Assembly (NCBI GenBank): GCA_039881045.1
Contig: JAYWVB010000014.1
Location: forward strand, 248,001 to 312,000
Origin: Chaetomium olivaceum
Lineage: Eukaryota > Ascomycota > Sordariomycetes > Sordariales > Chaetomiaceae
Direction: 5' to 3'
Length of the DNA: 64,000 nt
Part shown: positions 36,165 through 44,940 of the stretch, one piece after another
Layout: the number at the start of each line of letters is the position of its first letter
Position numbering within the stretch: the first letter of the stretch is position 1
The notes under the pieces: model-generated
Database searches by the model: none
What the model was told of the DNA's origin: nothing
The model's input: the letters and a program-made list of their open reading frames with translations, nothing else
Position numbers and translations under genes: made by a program

Positions 36165-37795
36165 CGTGTACGTGTCCGAAGAGAGAAACAACAAAGTTCG
36201 GCAACTCGAAGAGGACGGACCGACTGGGGGATGCGGGAGAGGATATATCAGGGAGGTTACTTCGTACCCAGCCACTGATGGAAGACTTCGAGTCAGAGCC
36301 CCAGGGGTGCGGAACCAAGAGCGCGGGGTGTCTGAGACAAGCAGAACTGTGGCTTCGTCTATTTGTTCGAGGGTGGGTATCGGTTGGCTGATAGGGATGG
36401 GGGGTTGCACAGGGGGTACTGAACGAAGTCGTAGTGCAGCTCCCAGAGGATACACCGAGCAGAAGGGGGCGGACAGGACAGGAACCTGGCGACCACACGA
36501 GTGACGTCGCGAGCTAGTGACTTCGGCAGTGACACACCAGACAGGTTTGTCAGGTCCCAATGGTCTATCAACTCAAACCCGATGCCGTGGTCCTGGTGAA
36601 AGCGAGTTTCAAGCTTTCTGCACGCAGGGGCCGCGATGGTCTTGGTGTTCAAAGAGAGGGGAGGGTGGGAAGCGAGGTAGGGAGGGAGGTAGGAATACAA
36701 AAAAGTCGGAGTTTGGAAGGGGGAGGAGGGTGTCGACAACAAAAAAATGGACAGATCAAGCGACGCGGGTTGGAGGAGTGAGTGGACTCGAACAAAATCC
36801 AACTCGAAGGGGATGGCTGCCGGGAGTTGCCTAGGGGGGGGGGGTTGGATGTGGAAAGAGGGAAAAGAGGAAAAAGAGGGTAAAGAGGGTAAAGAAAGAC
36901 AATGCACAACATCTGATTGGTCCATTCCTTTGCCCAGACTGCGCGCAATCTTTACCCGCCAACGCCCACGCACCTTGATGGCCGTCAGTTTGAGAACCTT
37001 GATGGCCTCGATGGCTTCCAACCCTCCAGCCAAGACTTTCAGCCCCTCCAACAGCGCCGTGAACAGCCCAGTCTTGCCAGTTCTTTTACCAGTTCTGTGC
37101 CAGTTCTGTGCCAGCTCCGTGCCATTTTTGCCCCGGTTTCAAGGTTTCACCAACCACGCGAGCCAACAGAAAGTCCTAGAGTCTCGTGCGAAGAAGAGCT
37201 GCTTCCAGAGCAGGGTTGTTGAACTTGACATGAGGAAAATGCAAAGATGGAAGTTGGAATTAAACATCCCACGCAGTCGGCATTGATATCCCAAACGGGG
37301 AGTTCCTCGCTTCACCCATTCGGTCGAAATGGACATTCCCGCAGGCCACATCCATGACGATATACCCGACAGTACGTACCACCGTGGCCCCGTGGGCACC
37401 GTGACACGACCTCTTCACCCGCGCCTTGGACTCTTGGCGATGGCACATTGAATGAGCGCATTCCTGCAGTGCCAGGGCCCCCTTCTCAACTGAGGGGGGG
37501 TGGCGTGTGTATTTTGTCTCTTCTGGACTGAACGCGGTGGTTGGTGGTCGGTGGTTGGTCGCTCGGTGGAGGACGGGAGGGATGCGATGGATGGATGCGC
37601 TGCCGTTCCCTGCTTCAGTCACCAAGTGGGCACGCCACATGGCGCATATATTATACCCTCCTTCTGTGCTTCTCCGTGAACTGCTCCAATGCTTGTACAT
37701 ACATACCCTCCCGCTCTCACGGCCCGCTCCCAGACCCGTCCAGTCGACCATTCGTACACCCGGCTAGTCACCTTAGCACATCCCGCAGAATCAAA
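36165..37795. promoter_or_regulatory. divergent promoter region of the zinc-binding gene pair
   Basis: 1.63 kb separates the two start codons. It contains two exact copies of ACCTTGATGGCC at 36972-36983 and 36996-37007. The first 11 bases match the yeast zinc-responsive element ACCTTNAAGGT at nine of eleven positions, counting N. A 17-bp string, TTGAGAACCTTGATGGC, at 36990-37006 recurs at 38902-38918 just beyond the GPI gene. A purine-rich tract lies at about 36848-36900. Control by a Zap1/ZafA-type regulator is a hypothesis. No convincing gene lies in the interval. Confidence 0.45.
37075..37124. repeat. short tandem repeat, about 12-bp unit
   Basis: Four degenerate units of TGCCAGTTCTGT-type sequence run head to tail. 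The repeat lies in the divergent promoter region of the zinc locus, about 680 bp upstream of the GPI protein start. No function is evident. Confidence 0.6.
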
Positions 37796-38389
37796 ATGAA
37801 GGTCATTGCATGCGCCGCCGTCCTCCTGGGACTGGTTTCCACCGCCCTGGGTCAGACCGAGACCCTCGCCCCGTCCCCTACCGAGTCGTACGGCTGCCAG
37901 CCGCATGGCGATCACTGGTAAGCTGCCTGCATCCCACGTGGGCGTCATGTCATGCCCCATGAATCATAATGCTGAACATGTGTCCGTCTCAGGGACTGCG
38001 AGGGTGCCCGTACCGCTACTACCGCTGCTGGCGCTGTCACCACTACCGGTGCTCCCGCCACCACCTCTGCCGCTCATGACCATGACCATGACGAGGACGA
38101 GGGCGAGGATGATGACCACGACCACGACCACACTGAGTCCGCCCACACCGATGCCGTCGGCACTGGTTCTCTCGCACCGAGCCCGACCGAGTCCTACGGC
38201 TGTGAGCCCCACGGCGACCACTGGCACTGCGAAGGTGCCATCTCTGCTTCTGCCACGGCGCCCCCCACAGGAACCGCGGCCGAAGACGCCGCCGCCAGCT
38301 CTTCTACTAGCACCGGAGCTGCTCCTCACTTTGAGGTTGCCGGGTTGGGCTTTGCCGGTGTCGCCGCCGTTGTCGCCATGGCTCTTTGA
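37796..38389 (+). CDS. small secreted GPI-anchored His/Cys protein, candidate zinc-binding partner of the ZIP transporter
   Basis: 172 aa in two exons (37796-37917, 37993-38389). Signal peptide at residues 1-20 (basic start, AAVLLGLVSTALG). Two near-identical 23-residue units, about residues 24-46 and 101-123, each contain YGCxPHGDHWxCEGA; Cys are at 34/43 and 111/120. Between them lies an acidic His-rich stretch (HDHDHDEDE and DDDHDHDH, residues 69-87). The tail is Ser/Thr/Ala-rich and ends in a hydrophobic segment (about 154-172), a typical GPI-attachment signal, so the protein should sit on the cell surface or wall. The single intron is phase 2 in the Trp codon two residues before the second Cys of unit 1, the same place as the introns in the ZIP modules; unit 2 has no intron. 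Zinc or other divalent-metal binding is inferred from the ligand-rich motifs and the neighbour. Not related in sequence to Pra1/Aspf2 (no HRxxH). Confidence 0.85.
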
Positions 38390-40718
38390 ATGAGCGATCT
38401 TTATGCAGCTACTGCCATCTTCATCATGGTTAATGGTTTTACTCATCAAGACCCGGGACTTGCTTCATGCTAGCCGTTCCGGATAGGAACTCGGAAAGCC
38501 TAGGCGGGAAGAGAGGGGGAGGAGTACTTAATTCTTTTCACTGTACAAACTTTTGTAACAGAATAATCTAACGTTACCACACCTGGTCGTCTTGATTCTC
38601 AGTTTCTCAACGTTCCCTAACTAATTCCAGTTCCAGTTCTCAACTTCTCATTCTCACTCATTCAACTCATTCATTCAACCCTTCAAAAGTCTCAAATCCT
38701 AGAGACCACCCATTCCATTCTAAAAGAATCCGACATTTTTCGGCTGAATACGCGATCGTTCTCGTCGAGTTGTTTTGAACCCTTCCAGCTGTCTCTCATT
38801 GTGTTCGACAAACCTGAATTCAGCCCACTTGGTCATTGAATCTTGTTTTGGCGCTGCCCCCCCACGCTCAGCTCCTGCAATGTTAGGAGAATTTGGAAGA
38901 CTTGAGAACCTTGATGGCTCGGGCCCCATTCTGAAAGCATTTCATCTCGTCCGAGCTCACTCCACCCTCTGCAGTGGGTCTAGCGGCGCGGAATGCCCAA
39001 AAATATTCAACTTCCGGACCGACCCCGGCTTCTTTCGCCATCAACACATGTGCCGACATACAAGTATATATACACTTTATTCATGATTTACGCAACATGG
39101 TCAATACAGACCTGTACCGAAAGCTTGATGGCGCCGAGCCCTACATCGAAACCCTGAGCAAGCGAGTTTTCATCCATCAGCCGACGATCGCACCTGACGG
39201 GACCGGAACTCAGGCCTTAGCGACAAAACCCCCGCATATTCTCAAAATGTGGCTCTCCGAAATCGCCCGCTGACTTTGGAACCCTGCATGCCCCGCCGCA
39301 CGCTGGCAGGCGCCTTCGCGGGGAGAAATTTCGAGAGCACCCTGTTTTGGTGCGTTCAGGTGCGCTCAGGTGCGCTCAGGTGCGTCGGGTTTCGGCTTTC
39401 TCGAAAAGGAAGCCAGAACACCTGACCCATGCTTGTCTCGCCCAAATCCCACAAGAAATCCCAAATAGGGCTTTTGGTCCAACTCCTGGCCCAGCTCCAA
39501 GTTACGCTTTTCGGTTTAACCGGCCCATACACTCCGGCATCCGGCATCCGGAACCTGCCGGGCGCAACTCCGTGTCCGACCACCCGGTGCGGTGCGGCAC
39601 CCATTCAGCAGTGCAACCATCCGGATCGTGGGCCGAGCGGCCGAGTCTTTCTTCAATCAACCCTCAACCGGGCAAGTGTGCGTTGGCTGCGCGATGAACG
39701 ATGATGGATGAGAGATAAAGATGATGCAAGTCATGCGATGGAATACTGTGCATCTCTCCTGAAACACCACGTTGGGCATCACCAGGATGGTTAGGTCCCG
39801 AGAGGATTTCGCGATGCTCCCCAAGTCATTGCGGCTTAAAGTGGGCTGACCGCCAACCGAGCCCAATACAAGATCTGATAAATCCGCTGTGGCCCTGCCT
39901 CACCGCACTTCCCGCGCCAGGCCATCGTTCGGGAGACCGGATGCGCATCGAGAGCAGCCCAGTTCCAACTTCTTGACACATCCCAGCGTACTTGGGTTCT
40001 TATCTACAGATGTACGGCCGACAGAACCTAGGTTTTGCCGCCAGGTCGACCGACAGGACGAGAACCGAAGATGCGGGCCAGCCCGCCCATTTGTACCTGA
40101 CTGAAACTTCACGAACTGCCAACTGATGATGCCGCGTTTTATGGAGGGTGGAGACGGCCACTGTGTGGTCGGCGGTCAGGCGCTGGCACTGGGCTAACGG
40201 GCCAGGAGCAGCTTGGTGGCTGATTTGGACCGCCATTGACTGGCTGTTCCAGGAGCACGAGTGGACACCCATCTGCAAGTCAAGCCAAAGACACAACGAG
40301 CCGAACAACTGGAGCCGTGCGATTGGCCCCTGTCTGCCAGACCAACAAAACCACCATGAACCGACTGCCAGCGCGGCAAAACAAGAGGCAGGCCGTGATG
40401 ACTCGAAGCTGTCTCAGGAGAGACCCGCTGCAAAGACTCCCTTCTAAAAAGGCACTTTGAGAAGCAAGGGAAATGTGAAGAAGAGAATCTCCTGAACCAA
40501 GCAAGCGCTATCTCACACGGTCCTCGCTCACCTCGCAAACCACAGAGCAAACGCCCCTCTTCGGGTGGCTCACCGACTCACCGCCACATCTCTCACCGTG
40601 ACTTCCGGCTGGCCTCGAAAGCCAACACAAACCCAACCGGAACTCCCAGCCGAGTCGAGTCAAGTCTCTTCTTCACCAAACTCACCACCACCACCACCAC
40701 ATACACATCACAGCCAAA
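38390..40718. other. gene-poor stretch
   Basis: About 2.3 kb with no gene I can support. It includes the distal copy of TTGAGAACCTTGATGGC at 38902-38918 and a 10-bp tandem repeat at 39349-39384. Many short frames on both strands lack recognisable sequence or coding bias. Confidence 0.45.
39349..39384. repeat. 10-bp tandem repeat, 3.6 copies
   Basis: Unit GGTGCGYTCA is repeated at 39349, 39359 and 39369, followed by a partial GGTGCG. It lies in the gene-poor interval; no function is suggested. Confidence 0.75.
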
Positions 40719-41981
40719 ATGCCCAACCTCGTCGCCATCGACGTCTCGGTCACGGACGACCGCATCCGGCTGGTTTTCTCGGACCGCGCCGTAGCTTCCG
40801 CCTACGCCGCCTACCTCCGCGCCCAAGATCTACGGCCTCCGCAATACCAGACCATCCCGGGTTACCAGCGCTCGCCCCAGCTTCACACCACCACCAAGGA
40901 GGTCAGCCTGTCGCTGCCCAACTTCATCACCTGGTAAGCTACACCAAAACCGAGGTCGGCCTCGGAGGGCCAAGCTATTCTTACTGCAGTCATCCCCCAC
41001 CACCGCACGCAGAACGCCACGCCCCGCCACGCCACACGCCATCCCGGTTTGCCCCCTTGCCTTTGACATCTTATCTTAGAATAGGCCTGTCCGTGCATGT
41101 GGTGTGTGTGAGTGTGTGTGTGTATGCGTGTGTGTGTGTGTGTGTGTCTGTATGTGTGCGCACGTGTGTGACTCTGTCCATGTGGTCTGCATGATCTGCG
41201 TTATGAGAGCAAGGTCCAGATGGGGATAACGAAACGGAGAGAATGCTAACCCGCCCCCAGGTTCATCACCTGCCGGCTGCCCGACGACGAGGACGCGGTA
41301 ACCTTCACCTTCATGGACGAGCACGAGGGCCACGCGGCGCGCTGGGCCGACGCCATGCTCCTCTTCGAGCCCGCCGCACCGCCGCGCGGCCCGGCCTCCG
41401 AGTCCTCCTCCACCGCCGTCGGCGACGAAGACGACTACTCGTACGACTACGACGACGCCAGCAGCCACCACAGCCACAACAGCAACCACTTCTTCTTCAA
41501 CAACTACCTCCAGAACAACAACAACAACAACAACTCTTACTCCCACTCCTACTCCCACTCCCCCCACCACAACAGCAACAGCCCCCACCACTCCCACCAT
41601 TCCCATCACTCCCACCACCACAAGCACTCCCCCGTCAAGCAGCTGCACGTCCGCCGCCTGTGGAACCGCGCCCGCCTGCTCAAGCGCCTCGAGGACCTGC
41701 GCCGCCGCACCCCGATCGTGCGGAGCCGCGTCGCCAGTCCCGTGTGGGCGGCCGCGGTCGCCGGCAACGGTGGGATCATGCATGGGGGGTATGCCGCCGG
41801 CGGGAACGGGGGGAATGGTAATGGTGGGAATGGGATTGGGAATGGGAATGGGAATGGCGGGAGTGGGAATGGGAATGGTCTTGGGAATGGGAATGGTATG
41901 GGCAATGGCAATGGGGGTCGTGTGCCTGTGAGTGTGGGGGTTACGGTGCCGGGGGTGAGGGGGGCGGATATTTGGTGGTGA
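40719..41981 (+). CDS. hypothetical protein, His/Asn-rich and Gly/Asn-rich
   Basis: 311 aa in two exons (40719-40933, 41261-41981). The first exon and the start of the second encode a small ordered region (LVAIDVSVTDDRIRLVF..., then AVTFTFMDEHEGHAARWADAMLLFEP) that I do not recognise. After it come an acidic Tyr/Asp stretch, a region dense in His, Ser and Asn (HHSHHSHHSHHHKH), a basic helix (RRLWNRARLLKRLEDLRRR) and a Gly/Asn tail from a degenerate GGGAATGGG-type DNA repeat. The 327-bp intron is several times longer than others here, holds a GT microsatellite (about 41099-41168), and is flanked by an 11-bp duplication, TTCATCACCTG, at 40923-40933 and 41262-41272. No signal peptide is seen. 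His-rich tracts might bind metal, but this is speculative. Confidence 0.7.
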
Positions 41982-43391
41982 TTTCTTTTTTTGTTCTTTT
42001 TTTGTTCTCCTTTTTTGGGTTGTTGGTGATGTTTTTTTGCTTCCGAGCCGTTTCCATGAATAGCTCGAGGTTACCGTGGTGGTGAACGTTACCTCATCAT
42101 CTCGCGTCGTTGAGAGGCGGGACGGACGGGACGGGCAGGGTGGCTTGCTTGATTGTCAGGTTTTGGGGGCTTTTTTCTGGTGACCGAGCGAGCACAAGGT
42201 CTGGTCTTTTGGGTTTCCTTTTTTCGTCAACTGGCCGAGGGAGGGATCTTGCATTGGAGGCGTTTGTGGGCGTTCACTATCTGGGGTAAAAATCGGGGTT
42301 AATGGGATGTCAGAGGCGCTTTCTGCTGTTTTTTGTCCGCAATCTTTCTTGTTGTCATCCGGCTTGAGAGACCACCCGGCGCTTAACCAGCGCCGGTTCG
42401 TGCTATACCAAGAGGAGGAAGTGGCACGAGAGTCGGTCCCGCCATTGGCCTGGCGCGCTTGGTGTTGGGCATGGACGTGCAGCCCGGTCCGTCCCATCCG
42501 GGATAGGCGTTGTTCGTTGCTGGATGTGATGACGGCTCGAGGCGTCGATCACGCGATCGCGCGCCGAAGTCAACATTTTCAAAATCGAGAAATGAGCGAA
42601 AAATGCTCGGCCCAAAACAACACGCCTGAGCACCCGCAGGCGGGTGATCGGCGTTTTGAACTACTGCTAGTGTCAAATACTTTTGCTGCAAATAGCAGCG
42701 GCGTCTCTCCAGTCCCTGTTCCACCATCGAGTAAGCATCCCCACCAGGTCCATGCGCAACATCTCTTGGTGTTGAGCGAGACCGAGCAGCGCCCGTCATG
42801 ATCTCGTCACAAGAAGCGCCATCGGTGGCCTTTTGAAGTATCCAGCCCATCAATCAGACTTGACTCATTAAGCCACTCCATGCAACTCGTTCCGAAATGG
42901 CTTGACACCTTCACCCAACGAGTTTCCAGGGTTAGGGTTGATTAAGATTCAGGGGGCTTGGTACGGGTCAGCTTTCGTGAGATCGGCGTCTCTTAACGCC
43001 GCGTCTATTCTTGTCAGTCAACACCATCAGTGGCTTTGGCGCTAAACCCATGCCGGATGGCGGGAGACCGCCAAGATCGACATTCTCTGTTGCCAACAAC
43101 AGAGCCGGGCCCCGGCTCGGGCACAAGATTGGCATGCCGAGGAACGCGACGGGAGGCGAGCTTTGATAAGCCAGGGGAAGCATGTCGACTACTCGGGGCA
43201 AGTGAGGGGAGTCCTCCAGGGAAGGGGCGAACTCCCTGGAAGGGCCACTGGACGACTTGAAATGCTTACTTGAAAGTCAACATAAGCCCCTGAGAAGCAC
43301 GACGAGAAGTCGCTCCGGTCCTCCTCGACGAGCGCCCCAAACTACCCACACCAATGTCCAAATTAGAACTTGCAAGTCCACACTACCGGTG
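41982..43391. other. gene-poor stretch
   Basis: About 1.4 kb between the two low-complexity genes. Frames up to about 160 codons occur but show no recognisable features. A GGGTTAGGGTT string at about 42929-42939 resembles one and a half telomere units and is too short to interpret. Confidence 0.45.
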
Positions 43392-44711
43392 ATGGCACCC
43401 TCCAACCAGATATACCGTCCGTCATGGAAGCCAAATAGGCCCCATAGGCGTCCTCGCCGCCCCTCCCTTCCATCTCGCGACAGACAAATCCGTTGCGAAT
43501 CGGCACCACCAAGATTCAGGATGCGCCCAGATCTTCTCCCACCTTTGGTGATCCCCAAAAGACGGTCCCCGCCACCGATTCTCGTCGCGAGCCATACTCA
43601 GCACTTTCAGCGGGAGGTAGAGCGGCCATTCCGCCCCTCGTACCACAGTCTTTCTCCCCGACCACGGCCAAGTCGGCCGCCCGAACTCAGCCTCGACGAC
43701 ATCGACGACATTGACGTTTTCAACTTCTACAACCCCTGCCTGCTCCCACCATCCCCGATCCGGCCGTTCCCGGCCCGGGCGCACACCGACCCCACCGTCG
43801 ACCTCCCCGCGCCGCCGCCGCCGTATTCGCGGGATCCACCTTCCGACTCGGCCCCCGGCCTGCGGAGGTCAACCTACACCCTGACCCGGCGGGGCCGCGA
43901 AAACAACCTCCGCCGCAGCAACTACGTCGCCATCATGCCACCGGCGTCCCGGTCGAGGACGCCTTCCCCGCCACAATCAGACCCCGATCCAGAAGCACAC
44001 ATCGTCTCGCCGCTATCCATCCAACGCTCCCCCTCCCCCTTCTACGCCCAACCCCCACCACCACCACCAGTACCACCCCGCCTGCGCCCTGCGCTGCCGC
44101 GCCCAACCACCTTCCCCCAGACGCAACGGGACGCAGCATCCGGGCCGCACTTTGAAGCCTCGCGGCCGGCGTCACCCGCCGTGGCACCCCACCCGCAGCC
44201 GTTTGCCCCGCCGCCGCCGCCACCGTCGTGGGACGACGCAAGCAGCAGCATCTACTCGGTCTACTCGGAGGGGGTGCCGAGTATTCATATCCATGACGAG
44301 GGGCACGATTCGTCAAGGGGGTCGTCTGAAGAAGAGGAGGAGGAGGAGGAAGGGGATGGGTATATGACGCCGTACCTTGCTGTGGGGCCGGGTAGTCGGT
44401 TGGGGAGGGGGCAGGAGGAGGGGGGGTATGGGCATGGGTATGGGAATGGGCAGGAGAGGTATGGGCATGGACAAGAGAGGGATCAGCTCGCGTTGAGGGA
44501 GTTGTGGGGGGTTATTGATGGGCTGTTGGGGCCGGGCAAGAACCTGGGGGATTATGATGCCAATAGCATTGCGAGTAGTATGGATGGGTTGGCGAAGGCG
44601 GCGGGGCAGTGGGATGGGGTTGGGAAGAGGGATAGCTCGCGGGGGGATGAGGGCATGTATGGAGAGGCGGCGTGGTGGAGGGCGTTTCGGCAGGGGTTGT
44701 TGCTTTCTTAG
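43392..44711 (+). CDS. proline-rich disordered hypothetical protein
   Basis: About 439 aa in one exon from the ATG before APSNQIYRP; the same frame is open from 43257. The sequence is rich in Pro, Arg and Ser, with PPPPPP runs, PPPYSRDPP (a PPxY-type WW-domain ligand), a run of eight Glu, and a Gly/Tyr/His/Gln stretch. The last 80 residues (ALRELWGVIDGLLGPG onwards) appear folded and helical and end in AFRQGLLLS. No domain is recognised. It may be a scaffold or adaptor, but nothing in the sequence establishes that. The coding frame is supported by its length and by the ordered C-terminus. Confidence 0.6.
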   Translation: MAPSNQIYRPSWKPNRPHRRPRRPSLPSRDRQIRCESAPPRFRMRPDLLPPLVIPKRRSPPPILVASHTQHFQREVERPFRPSYHSLSPRPRPSRPPELSLDDIDDIDVFNFYNPCLLPPSPIRPFPARAHTDPTVDLPAPPPPYSRDPPSDSAPGLRRSTYTLTRRGRENNLRRSNYVAIMPPASRSRTPSPPQSDPDPEAHIVSPLSIQRSPSPFYAQPPPPPPVPPRLRPALPRPTTFPQTQRDAASGPHFEASRPASPAVAPHPQPFAPPPPPPSWDDASSSIYSVYSEGVPSIHIHDEGHDSSRGSSEEEEEEEEGDGYMTPYLAVGPGSRLGRGQEEGGYGHGYGNGQERYGHGQERDQLALRELWGVIDGLLGPGKNLGDYDANSIASSMDGLAKAAGQWDGVGKRDSSRGDEGMYGEAAWWRAFRQGLLLS

Positions 44712-44925
44712 GTAGCTGGCTGGCTTGGGAACTTCTCGGTGGCTAGGTAGTTACATGATACCCATTCAATGATAATACCATCTTTCAACAAGCTACCTTA
44801 CTTGTCCCGTTCCATCCTCTGTAATGCGCGACGAATTTGGGCACACAAAATTTATGTTTTTCTATCATGAGCACGTGGCGTTGCTCACCTTTGCTCAGGC
44901 TCGGCTCGGTCCCTGCGCAAGATCT

Positions 44926-44940
44926 GCCCACTTTGAAATA
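44926..44940. repeat. LINE target-site duplication, 3' copy
   Basis: GCCCACTTTGAAATA, identical to 46926-46940, directly abuts the AT-rich tail of the LINE fragment. Fifteen bases is a usual length for target-site duplications made by target-primed reverse transcription. Confidence 0.8.

Noticed and set aside
35943..36560. Open frame extending about 130 codons upstream of the ZIP start
   Set aside because: The ATG at 36164 begins a good signal peptide; the upstream extension has no features and would bury it.
36775..36800. tRNA B-box-like string on the minus strand (TTCGAGTCCA)
   Set aside because: No matching A-box or cloverleaf in the flanking sequence.
37796..38389. GPI protein as a Pra1/Aspf2 homologue
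   Set aside because: No HRxxH or deuterolysin-like domain and far too short; only the gene arrangement and His/Cys theme are similar.
39349..39384. CRISPR-like array
   Set aside because: Direct 10-bp tandem copies without spacers; a eukaryotic minisatellite.
41076..41911. Minus-strand frames of 235 and 101 codons opposite the His/Asn-rich gene
   Set aside because: Composition shadows of the repeats and the GT microsatellite (runs of Val, Thr-His and Pro-Phe); no domain.
42307..42801. 164-codon frame between the two low-complexity genes
   Set aside because: No recognisable motif, no coding bias, and overlapped by equally long frames on the other strand.
42925..42945. Interstitial telomere repeat (GGGTTAGGGTT), with a similar string near 47040
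   Set aside because: Fewer than two full units at each place; expected by chance in 64 kb.
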